From Methanosarcina vacuolata Z-761 (lineage in GTDB: Archaea; Halobacteriota; Methanosarcinia; Methanosarcinales; Methanosarcinaceae), in NCBI RefSeq assembly GCF_000969905.1, contig NZ_CP009520.1, forward strand, positions 2,170,001 through 2,234,000: a DNA stretch of 64,000 nt. Reading direction: 5' to 3'. A program made the translations under genes and the position numbers. Positions 45,015-52,809 of the stretch are shown here, in pieces. The notes below the pieces were generated by a model that searched no databases, was not told the origin of the DNA, and worked only from the letters and a program-made list of their open reading frames with translations. How positions within the stretch are numbered: position 1 is the stretch's first letter; the number at the start of each line of letters is the position of its first letter.

Positions 45015-45113
45015 TAAGAGCAAAAATCCGCCTGAAATAAAGAAGAAATTGCCTGAAAATAAGAGCAAAAATTGCCTGAAAATAAGAGCAAAAATTGCCT
45101 GAAATAAGAGCAG
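45015..45113. repeat. Tandem repeat, 23 bp x about 4
   Basis: Units of GCCTGAAAATAAGAGCAAAA plus ATT, at 45051 and 45074, with degenerate copies on both sides. Lies between the ABC ATPase and permease genes. Confidence 0.85.
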
Positions 45114-45184
45114 ATATCACAAAAACAAGCGTCAAATGGCGCGAAATCAAGACTGAAACTCGGACTATATATAGAAGGGATTTT

Positions 45185-46597
45185 ATGTTTGAGATTTTCA
45201 AAAGCATGCTCAAAGAAGAGTGGCGAATGCATTCAAATCTTTTCGGGAACAATGGGTTTTCCCTATTTCCGGTTTTTATTTTCCTGTTTACTTTCTGCGT
45301 AAGTCTGGTTCTGCCGGTTTTCAGCGAAATCTTTACGTATGCCCAGATCGCACTCGGAATGCATTATCTTTTCTTGCTTCTGGGAGGCATGGTAGGCGCC
45401 TTCGGGCTTATGAGCAGAGAGTTTATGAACCGGCGTTTCGGGCAAGCAAGTCTGATAGCATATTCTGCAAGGACGCTTCCTGTTTCAGAAAGATTGATCT
45501 TTGCAAACTTTCTTATAAAAGATATCGTATACTATTTTGTCCTCTATGTGATGCCTTTCATTGCAGGTTTTGCGCTTGCTGTAGCCTTTATCCCGGCAGG
45601 AAACTTCCATTTTCCTGTTATCCTTCTCCTTCTCCTGACACTTTCTCTTTCTTTTATGATCGGGCTTTCCCTGGTGTTTTTCTTATCTACTATCTATGCC
45701 TATTCCGGAAAACTGTTGACCTGGGGTTTACTGGCAGGCTGCGTTTTCCTGCTTTTTATTTCCGGAAATCTGGATTCAAGAATCTTTTATAGCTTACCTG
45801 GCCTTTCTCTTTTCCTGCTTCCTTCAAAAAGCTGTTTCCTGCTTTCCTCTGGGCTTATAATCATTCCTTCAGCTTTATCCCTGCTTTTCCTGAAAGTGGA
45901 TTTTCCCCAGGCAAGAAAGAGCTTTTCAAATTCATTTTCCAGGCTCTGCAAGGAATTTGGTTCTTACAGGTATGCAGCTTTTGTCGCAAAGGATTTTCTT
46001 GACCTTAAAAGAAGTGAGGGAGGACTCGGAAAGTTAATTTTTTCATTTCTGCTGCCTGCAGCTCTTATCTGGATGCTCCTTTCAGCCCTGGAAAAGGTTC
46101 TCCCAGCTTTAAATATTTTAATCCTGTTTTCCCTTGTTCTGGGAGTACTTTCCTCTTCAATGTACAACTGGCTTACAGAATACGATATCTTTTCCTCATA
46201 TGCTTTCTTTCCCCTGAAAGTTTCGGATATGATAAGGAGCAAACTCAACAGTTACCTTTTCTTGAATCTGGTTCCGCTTATACTTCTTATCCTGCTAATC
46301 CTTAAAAAAGACCCTGCATTTCTACTACCAGCCCTGCTGCTTTTTCTTTCAATGTCGTTTTACATGGTTTCGATACTTATTTACCTGACAGGGCTTTCCC
46401 CTTCGATAAACCTCTATAACGGCAGGACTTTCGCAGTATATGTACTCTCAGTCATGCCTCTTTTGCTGGTTAACATTATTCTGTCAATGTTTGGCCCGTA
46501 CTATGTGCTTGTAAACTTCCTGCTGGTGCCTCCTTCCCTCTATCTGCTTGGACAAAGCTTCAGAAAGTGGGACAGGATTGAAAGCCCGCGCTTCTAA
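45185..46597 (+). CDS. ABC transporter permease, about 10 helices
   Basis: A 470-aa hydrophobic protein starting MFEIFKSMLKEEWRMHSNLF. About ten membrane helices follow (for example LFPVFIFLFTFCVSLVLPVF and VNIILSMFGPYYVLVNFLLV). No substrate-binding domain is seen, as in ABC-2-type exporters. ATG 45185 is chosen because GAAGGGA lies 5-6 nt upstream and the preceding 30 residues of the longer frame come partly from the tandem repeat. It pairs with the ATPase at 44207-44932. The substrate is unknown. Confidence 0.8.
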   Translation: MFEIFKSMLKEEWRMHSNLFGNNGFSLFPVFIFLFTFCVSLVLPVFSEIFTYAQIALGMHYLFLLLGGMVGAFGLMSREFMNRRFGQASLIAYSARTLPVSERLIFANFLIKDIVYYFVLYVMPFIAGFALAVAFIPAGNFHFPVILLLLLTLSLSFMIGLSLVFFLSTIYAYSGKLLTWGLLAGCVFLLFISGNLDSRIFYSLPGLSLFLLPSKSCFLLSSGLIIIPSALSLLFLKVDFPQARKSFSNSFSRLCKEFGSYRYAAFVAKDFLDLKRSEGGLGKLIFSFLLPAALIWMLLSALEKVLPALNILILFSLVLGVLSSSMYNWLTEYDIFSSYAFFPLKVSDMIRSKLNSYLFLNLVPLILLILLILKKDPAFLLPALLLFLSMSFYMVSILIYLTGLSPSINLYNGRTFAVYVLSVMPLLLVNIILSMFGPYYVLVNFLLVPPSLYLLGQSFRKWDRIESPRF

Positions 46598-46700
46598 TAG
46601 TCGTATAATATCTCAGTCATCTCCCAGTTACGTCAGAATTTACAGCTTGAACATACCTTTTTTTAATCTCAGATTGAAAATATGTTTGGAGAGAAAGATA

Positions 46701-47111
46701 ATGATTCCTTTTCTTTACACATTCTGGACATTTCTGAAAACACTAAAAACGCTGCTTAAAGATCCGAAGTTCAGGGCCCTCCTATATCTAACTGTGATAA
46801 CTCTCGCAGGAGGTACTGTCTTTTATCATAAAGTCGAAGGCTGGAGATGGCTCGACTCTTTTTATTTTTCGGTTATAACCCTGGTAACGGTGGGATATGG
46901 AGACTTTGCCCCTAAAACGGACCTGGGAAAAATTTTTACTGTAGTTTATATTTTTATAGGGCTCGGAATCCTGATTGGTTTTATCAATCCGATTGGAGAA
47001 TATATTATAGATAAAAGGTTCGAAGTAGTGGAGAATAAAAACGAAGTCAAAAATTCTGAAAACAAATTTTATTTCTTAGGATACCTGGGAAAGATCAGGA
47101 AGAAAAAATAG
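46701..47111 (+). CDS. Two-helix potassium channel
   Basis: A 136-aa protein with two membrane helices: FRALLYLTVITLAGGTVFYH and IFTVVYIFIGLGILIGFI. Between them is FYFSVITLVTVGYGDFAPKT, with the TVGYGD potassium selectivity filter. The C-terminus is short and charged, with no RCK or cyclic-nucleotide domain, so it is a bare pore. The ATG at 46701 has GGAGAG 9 nt upstream; a longer frame from 46548 overlaps the permease end. Family is firm. Confidence 0.9.
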   Translation: MIPFLYTFWTFLKTLKTLLKDPKFRALLYLTVITLAGGTVFYHKVEGWRWLDSFYFSVITLVTVGYGDFAPKTDLGKIFTVVYIFIGLGILIGFINPIGEYIIDKRFEVVENKNEVKNSENKFYFLGYLGKIRKKK

Positions 47112-47262
47112 CATTTATAACAGGAAAAAGCTATGCTGAGAAACTGAACTGTTCGACTTACTTATTATGATCACCTTCTCAGTACTGTAAATGTGCGCAT
47201 GGCTATACATAACTTGTCCTTTAACCTGTTTCAATCTTATCTCGATAACTTTTCAGAGTATT

Positions 47263-47352
47263 GTCTCTGACTCATATGTCGTCTCTTACTCATGTATTAT
47301 CTCTGACTCATATGTCGTTTCTGACTCATGTGTTATCTCTGATTCATGTATC
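47263..47352. repeat. Tandem repeat, 18 bp x 5
   Basis: Units begin at 47263, 47281, 47299, 47317 and 47335, of the type ATCTCTGACTCATATGTC, with two or three substitutions each. Word content resembles the 24-bp repeat at 4379. Confidence 0.9.
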
Positions 47353-47386
47353 GGAATATAATCATCTCAATTTCCATAAAATCTTT

Positions 47387-47512
47387 TTAGAGATGTGTTA
47401 CCTTAATGCAGATGATTATCCCTAAGAGACTTACTGCCATTGCAATAGCAGTTATGAAAATAATCAACGCGAAACTGTCTTTCTCAATTAGATCATTGTT
47501 CTTATATTCCAT
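47387..47512 (-). CDS. Single-helix mini-protein, 41 aa
   Basis: A reverse ATG at 47512 opens MEYKNNDLIEKDSF, then a membrane helix (ALIIFITAIAMAVSLLGIII) and CIKVTHL before TAA. The charged start and single hydrophobic span are typical of small membrane proteins. No Shine-Dalgarno is visible, and TATATAATA lies immediately upstream, so it may be leaderless. No family is recognised. Confidence 0.45.
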   Translation of the reverse strand: MEYKNNDLIEKDSFALIIFITAIAMAVSLLGIIICIKVTHL

Positions 47513-47702
47513 ATTATTATATATGTAATCTCTACATAAAAGCATTACAATTTTCATTTAATTATTGGGCAGAAACATATTGAACAATCCTTTAATTTAT
47601 TTATGAAGGCTGCAAAACTCAGCCAGGAAGTCTTTTTATTTTTATTTATATCCGGAAACTCTTTTATTTCATTATATTTTTCGGAAGCTCAAATGCCTGA
47701 GC

Positions 47703-49106
47703 TCAAATGCCTGCTTTTTTCAGAGCTTTTTGGAATTTCTCAAGTCCAGAGTCGAGTTCTTCATCTGTAATAACCAGCGGTGGAGAAAAACGAATTACCG
47801 AATCCCCGCAGGGGAGGAGCAGAATTCCTTCTTTAAAGGCTTCCCTCAGAATCCTATCCCTTCGTATCGGGTCTATTGATTTATCAGGTTTTACAATCTC
47901 GACTCCGACCATCAGGCCGAGGCCGCGTACATCCCCTATGCATGGAAAGTTTTCCTGAAGTTCCCCCAGGCGTTGCTTCATCTGGGAACCAAGCTCCTTT
48001 ACTCGGTCCTCAATATTTTCCTTTTCCAGAAATTCGAGAGATGCGAGAGATGCGGCTGAAGCCAGAAGATTTCCTCCAAAGGTGTTTGAATGGACACCCT
48101 GGGGCCAGTCCATAATCTCGCGGTCTGCAAGCATTGCTCCCAGTGGAAGCCCTCCTCCAAGAGCTTTTGCAAAGCATGAGATCTCAGCCCTGACCTCAAA
48201 ATTTTCCATTGCAAGGAAAGGACCTGTCCTGAAGCAGCCTGCCTGGACTTCATCCGCTACAAGGAGGACATCATTATCAGTGCAGATTTGCCTTACTTCC
48301 CTATGAAACTCAGGAGGAGGGACGATATATCCACCTTCTCCCTGGACCGGTTCCACAAAAACTGCAGCAGTGTCCATTGGGCTCAATTCCCGCCTGAAAA
48401 TCAGGTTTTCAAGCTCTTTTGCACACTCGATCCCGCAGGAAGGATATTCGAGTTTAAAGGGACAGCGGTAACAGTAAGCATAATGGGAATGAGCTGTGCG
48501 AAGCGCAGGAAAATGTTCCTTTTGCCTGGCTTTTGAGCAGGTAAGAGAGAGGGAGCCCAGAGTCCGACCGTGAAATGAGTTATAAAAAGAGATAAGACCC
48601 TGCCGTTTTGTTTTCCAGAAGGCAAGTTTGATTGCAGCTTCCACGGCTTCAGTCCCGCTGTTACAGTAAAATACCTTTGAATAGCCTGAGAGCTCTGATA
48701 ACTTTTTTGCAAGCTTCACAGGAGGCTCGGCAAAGAAATCCCCGTATCCGCAGTGAGTCATTTTTTCAAGCTGGGCTGAGATTGCAGCTTTAACCTCAGG
48801 ATTGGAGTAGCCTGCGTTCATAACAGCAATTCCTGCAACCAGGTCAATGTATTCTCTTCCGTCAATATCCCTGATTACGGAACCCTTTGCGCTGTCCACA
48901 ACCAGAGGATAGGGACGGGCTGTACAGGCTGATGTTATTTTACAGTCCTGTTCGATTATCTCCCTGGCTTTCGGGCCAACGGTATTAAACATTCCTGCTT
49001 CATGCTCAAAAAAATCAAAATACTGCCCCGCTTCCATTGCTTTATTTTTTCCCGGCTTTTCCACTCCCTGCGCCTTTTCAAATTCTTCGGTTTTTTCCTG
49101 AGCCAA
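47703..49106 (-). CDS. Class III aminotransferase (GABA/acetylornithine type)
   Basis: A 467-aa PLP enzyme. FYCNSGTEAVEAAIKLAFWKT, SFHGRTLGSLSLT and VFVEPVQGEGGYIVPPPEF are class III blocks, and LLVADEVQAGCFRTG has the PLP-contacting Asp. The PLP lysine is in CFAKALGGGLPLGAM. These enzymes take the omega-amino group of GABA, ornithine or related amines. An insertion with YCYRCPFKLEYPSCGIECAKEL adds Cys residues. GGGGAGGAG lies 6 nt before a TTG at 49106, so I chose that start over the upstream TTG at 49175, which lies inside the ALDH gene. It follows the aldehyde dehydrogenase by about 50 nt. Together they would take an amino acid to a carboxylate through the semialdehyde. Confidence 0.85.
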   Translation of the reverse strand: MAQEKTEEFEKAQGVEKPGKNKAMEAGQYFDFFEHEAGMFNTVGPKAREIIEQDCKITSACTARPYPLVVDSAKGSVIRDIDGREYIDLVAGIAVMNAGYSNPEVKAAISAQLEKMTHCGYGDFFAEPPVKLAKKLSELSGYSKVFYCNSGTEAVEAAIKLAFWKTKRQGLISFYNSFHGRTLGSLSLTCSKARQKEHFPALRTAHSHYAYCYRCPFKLEYPSCGIECAKELENLIFRRELSPMDTAAVFVEPVQGEGGYIVPPPEFHREVRQICTDNDVLLVADEVQAGCFRTGPFLAMENFEVRAEISCFAKALGGGLPLGAMLADREIMDWPQGVHSNTFGGNLLASAASLASLEFLEKENIEDRVKELGSQMKQRLGELQENFPCIGDVRGLGLMVGVEIVKPDKSIDPIRRDRILREAFKEGILLLPCGDSVIRFSPPLVITDEELDSGLEKFQKALKKAGI

Positions 49107-49158
49107 AATGCACTCCTCCCCAGTTTCTCCACACCCTTGAAGTTTAATCCTGTGAATT

Positions 49159-50640
49159 TTATTCCGTTGAATCAATCTGGGCTTTTTGCAGCCTGCCGCT
49201 GTAGTCTATATACACAGCTTTTACCTCGGAAAACTCCTTGACGGCCTCAGTACCGGCTTCCCTAAAACCGTTTCCTGTCCCTTTCACGCCTCCAAAGGGG
49301 AGATGGACTTCAGCCCCTATTGTAGGAGCATTAACATATGTGATTCCGGCTTCGATTTTCTCGATTGCCCTGAAAGCGTTTCCTATATTCTCGGTGTAGA
49401 TTGCCGAAGAAAGCCCGTATCTGGTATTATTGGCAAGCGTTATTGCCTCTTCAAGGTCTGAAACCGTAAAAACCCCGAGGACTGGCCCGAAGATCTCTTC
49501 CTGTGCAATCCGCATGTCTGGCCTGACATCCGTAAATATTGTGGGCTCGAAGAAATAGCCAGGAAGCCCGGGATCGATTCTGTTTCCCCCATAGAGAAGA
49601 GTTGCTCCTTCTTCTTTTCCTATTTTCACGTATCTCTCGATCTTCTCAAGCTGCGCTTTGTTGATTACAGGCCCGATGTCTGTCTCAGGAAAGAGTCCGC
49701 TACCTATCCTGAGAGCTTTTGCTTTTGCAAGCAGCCTTTTCATGAATTCGTCCTTTATTTTCTCATGCAGAATCAACCTGCTCGTAGCAGTACAGCGCTG
49801 CCCTGTAGTCCCAAAAGCTCCCCACAGCACGCCCTCAAGGGCCAGTTCAAGGTCGGCATCATCCATAACAATTACCGGGTTTTTGCCTCCGAGTTCCAGA
49901 GAGACTCTTTTCATGGTTTTTGAACACTCTTCCATTATCCATTTCCCGGTATCAAGGCTGCCTGTAAAGGAAATAGCCTTTATGTGAGGGTGCTGGACTA
50001 CAGCTTTACCGACAGTTACTCCGGGCCCTGTTACCAGATTTATCACTCCGGGAGGCAGGCCTGCTTCACTAAGCACCTCTATCAGCTTGAAGGCAAGCAG
50101 AGGCGTGTCACTTGCAGGCTTGAAAACAATCGCGTTTCCAGCTACAAGGGCTGGCATAATCTTCCACGCGGGAATAGCAATAGGAAAGTTCCAGGGCGTT
50201 ATTAAGCCAACTACCCCTATCGGCCTGAGTATGGTCATGCAGAATTTTTCCTTGAGTTCGGAAGTCGTCGTCTCCCCAAGCATCCGCCTTCCTTCCCCTG
50301 CGGCATAATTTGTGATATCAATGGCTTCCTGTACATCTCCCCTTGTCTCAGGCAGCACCTTTCCCATCTCTTCTGTCATAAGGACAGCAAGTTCTTCCTT
50401 CCTTTCCTGCAAAATCCGGGCTGCCCTGAAGAGTACCTCAGCTCTTTTTGCAGCCGGGATATCGCTCCATAGCCTGAACCCTGTTTCAGCAGCTTCAACT
50501 GCCCTGTCCACGTCCTCTGCTCCAGCGACCTGTATTGCTGCCAGGCTTTCCAGAGTAGCCGGATTTATATCCTCAAAAGTCTCTCCGGTTGAAGAGTCTT
50601 TAAATTCTCCCCCTATAAACAGCTTGTACTCCTGAACCAT
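49159..50640 (-). CDS. NAD(P)-dependent aldehyde dehydrogenase
   Basis: A 493-aa aldehyde dehydrogenase. PWNFPIAIPAWKIMPALVAGN is the cofactor-binding start, SLELGGKNPVIV contains the base Glu, and GTTGQRCTATSRL the nucleophilic Cys. GPVLGVFTVSDLEEAI and PFGGVKGTGNGFREAG finish the domain. The sequence type is close to semialdehyde dehydrogenases (succinate- or aminoadipate-semialdehyde). The ATG at 50640 has GGGGGG about 6 nt upstream; seven codons before it are excluded. It is upstream of the aminotransferase on the same strand, so the pair probably degrades an omega-amino acid. That pathway is unusual for a methanogen; the substrate is not known. Confidence 0.9.
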   Translation of the reverse strand: MVQEYKLFIGGEFKDSSTGETFEDINPATLESLAAIQVAGAEDVDRAVEAAETGFRLWSDIPAAKRAEVLFRAARILQERKEELAVLMTEEMGKVLPETRGDVQEAIDITNYAAGEGRRMLGETTTSELKEKFCMTILRPIGVVGLITPWNFPIAIPAWKIMPALVAGNAIVFKPASDTPLLAFKLIEVLSEAGLPPGVINLVTGPGVTVGKAVVQHPHIKAISFTGSLDTGKWIMEECSKTMKRVSLELGGKNPVIVMDDADLELALEGVLWGAFGTTGQRCTATSRLILHEKIKDEFMKRLLAKAKALRIGSGLFPETDIGPVINKAQLEKIERYVKIGKEEGATLLYGGNRIDPGLPGYFFEPTIFTDVRPDMRIAQEEIFGPVLGVFTVSDLEEAITLANNTRYGLSSAIYTENIGNAFRAIEKIEAGITYVNAPTIGAEVHLPFGGVKGTGNGFREAGTEAVKEFSEVKAVYIDYSGRLQKAQIDSTE

Positions 50641-50764
50641 AAAATCCCCCCATAAAAGCATGAATATACAAGGAAATAAATATATTCCAGAAATCTTTTG
50701 TAGCAGATGAAAATAACATTATTAAAGGTTAATAACATTATTAAAGGTTAAATAATAGATATGT

Positions 50765-51757
50765 ATGTCTCTCGCACAAATTAATAAAAGGTTACTAATT
50801 ATCTTGTTGTTAATTATTATCGCTTCGGCATTTTATATTTTCCATACAAAAAATAGTGAAGTATATCCCGAAACATGTCTTGGTAATATTAATAACAATT
50901 CAATAAATGCTGAAGTGTACCCAGGAGATTCAATACAAAACGCGATAAACAATGTCAGTTTCGGTGGCACGGTTATTGTTCACCAAGGACTATACAAAGA
51001 AAATTTGATTGTAGGCAAACCACTGAAGGTTATAAGATCAAACGAAGGAGAAGCCGCATATGCTGCCATTCAAGCTGCAGACCCAGAAAAAGATGTATTC
51101 CACATAACTGCGGATAATGTGACAATTATCGGCTTCAATATAACTGGGTCACAGGATAAAGCCGGCATCTATTGTAGCGGGTCTGGTGGCAACATAACTG
51201 GAAATAAACTAAGTTATAATAACTATGGAGTTTACCTTAACGATTCAAGCAGGAATATCCTGGAAAATAATGAAGTGAATAACAATTCACTTGGAATCTA
51301 TCTGAGAAATTCTAATAATAACCAATTAAAAAGTAACAATATCACAGGCGTTGGGATATTTGTTGGCTTAGAGAATAGTGCAACGGGAATTTATCTGGAA
51401 GATTCAGACAACAATAAATTAATGAATAACACCATATCAAAGTTATGGGATGGTGTAAACTTCACTGAGTCTTCTAATAATGAGCTAAATAATAACTCGA
51501 TTTTACATAACTACTTCAGCCTTAGTCTTGTTAATTCAAATAATAATAAAGTTTTGAATAACACTATTTTGAGACGTGGCTATTCGTTTTCAGTTGTTCT
51601 TGCCGATTCTCAAAATAACACGTTTCAAGGCAACAGTAAATATTTAAATACTGATTTCAAAATATGTTATAGCTTTAAAAGCACAAATAATACGTTAGAA
51701 GGGGAACTCTACACTTCAAACGAACAGGGTACTGGCGGTGTTTTCAGAGTAAAATAG
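50765..51757 (+). CDS. Secreted NosD-like right-handed beta-helix protein
   Basis: A 330-aa protein. An N-terminal helix (LLIILLLIIIASAFYIFH) acts as leader or anchor. About ten short repeats of 22-25 residues follow (GIYLRNSNNNQLKSNNITG, GIYLEDSDNNKLMNNTISK), rich in Asn and with NN turns, the pattern of NosD/pectate-lyase-like beta-helices. The front has SIQNAINNVSFGGTVIVHQGLY, the usual start. Such proteins occur on archaeal surfaces and may bind polysaccharide; activity unknown. It lies opposite to the aldehyde dehydrogenase gene with a short promoter region between. Confidence 0.82.
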   Translation: MSLAQINKRLLIILLLIIIASAFYIFHTKNSEVYPETCLGNINNNSINAEVYPGDSIQNAINNVSFGGTVIVHQGLYKENLIVGKPLKVIRSNEGEAAYAAIQAADPEKDVFHITADNVTIIGFNITGSQDKAGIYCSGSGGNITGNKLSYNNYGVYLNDSSRNILENNEVNNNSLGIYLRNSNNNQLKSNNITGVGIFVGLENSATGIYLEDSDNNKLMNNTISKLWDGVNFTESSNNELNNNSILHNYFSLSLVNSNNNKVLNNTILRRGYSFSVVLADSQNNTFQGNSKYLNTDFKICYSFKSTNNTLEGELYTSNEQGTGGVFRVK

Positions 51758-52809
51758 CGTAAAAGTTTACCTATATGTAAAGAAGTTATTTTTGTAAAGA
51801 AGTTGTCTTCCTTATGTAATTCCAATAGTAGCGTGCTGCTTTCAGTGAATCATGTTGCTATCAAAGTCTGGCGCACGTGGATGATTATAGGCAACTGCTA
51901 TGGGTGATAATTTTGCAGTCAAAGCCCGGTTGCACATTCTCCTCGCTACTAGGCTGGGGGAGCAAGAGTATTCAAGATTTTTAACAAATAGATGTACACC
52001 TGCACATTGCACATATATGCATACCCAAATCCCTGGCCACTGATTTTTGATTAGTTCTCCACCAGTTTCCCTGACCACTGATTTTTGATTAGTCCTCTAC
52101 CAATTTCCCTGACTACTAATTTTTGATTAGTCCTCTACCAATTCGGATTTACAGCAGATCTAAGTATTAGAAAACATTGATTTTTATATTGTCTTCTCAA
52201 TATATCTGTATAAGGATGTATTATAGAAACCCTTATATTATCACAAAAACAAATATTATTTATGTTATGTTATAAAAAAGTAAGTTTAAGCTCCCATTTT
52301 TGCTTAATCGACTATGCACACAGATTTCAAATTTTTACAGTCTTGTCAATTTTTCTTCTAATATTATTAAAAAATAACCCAACATTGATAAAGATATTGA
52401 GTTGAATCCCCTTGATAAAATAAAGGTTTTGATTTTGTATAAAACACCTATATTTTTATTCAGTTCAAAAGATAAAGTATAGGGATATGTAAAAGTAACT
52501 GATTTGTGACTGAGCGCCTAGTTCACAACTGAGTGACAAATTAATTGATAAGTAATAACTGAACTGGTATTAGCAAATTCATGAACTTGAACTGATAAAA
52601 ACCCTCTCAGTTTAAAAAAAGTCTTTGTTGATCAGCTGTACCAACCTGACTTTTCTGTATAGTAAAATGCCATAGATACACGGTTCTGAATTATGGTCCA
52701 GAAACTCTCAGAAATTATAACTTTCAAGTTATATGTAAAACATATTAAAAACTGATTGACGTAATCATTAACATTCAACATAAAACACAGATATATGGAG
52801 TCACCAATT
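51758..52809. other. Intergenic region and long hdrA leader
   Basis: Contains the 38-bp repeat at 52031-52144. A reverse 78-codon frame at 51842-52078 overlaps the repeat and has no recognisable family. From 52145 to 52794 nothing coding is seen; this may be a long 5' leader for hdrA. Confidence 0.45.
52031..52144. repeat. Tandem repeat, 38 bp x 3
   Basis: Copies begin at 52031, 52069 and 52107. Each starts TCCCTGACCACTGATTTTTG with a few substitutions and ends CTACCAATT or CACCAGTT. Confidence 0.92.

Noticed and set aside
48401-48712. Reverse 103-codon frame inside the aminotransferase gene
   Set aside because: It overlaps a well-supported gene in another frame; many similar shadow frames exist in the GC-richer genes and were left out.
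51842-52078. Reverse 78-codon frame ending HPRAPDFDSNMIH
   Set aside because: It runs across the 38-bp tandem repeat, has no recognised family or ribosome site; I considered a transposase relic but could not support it.
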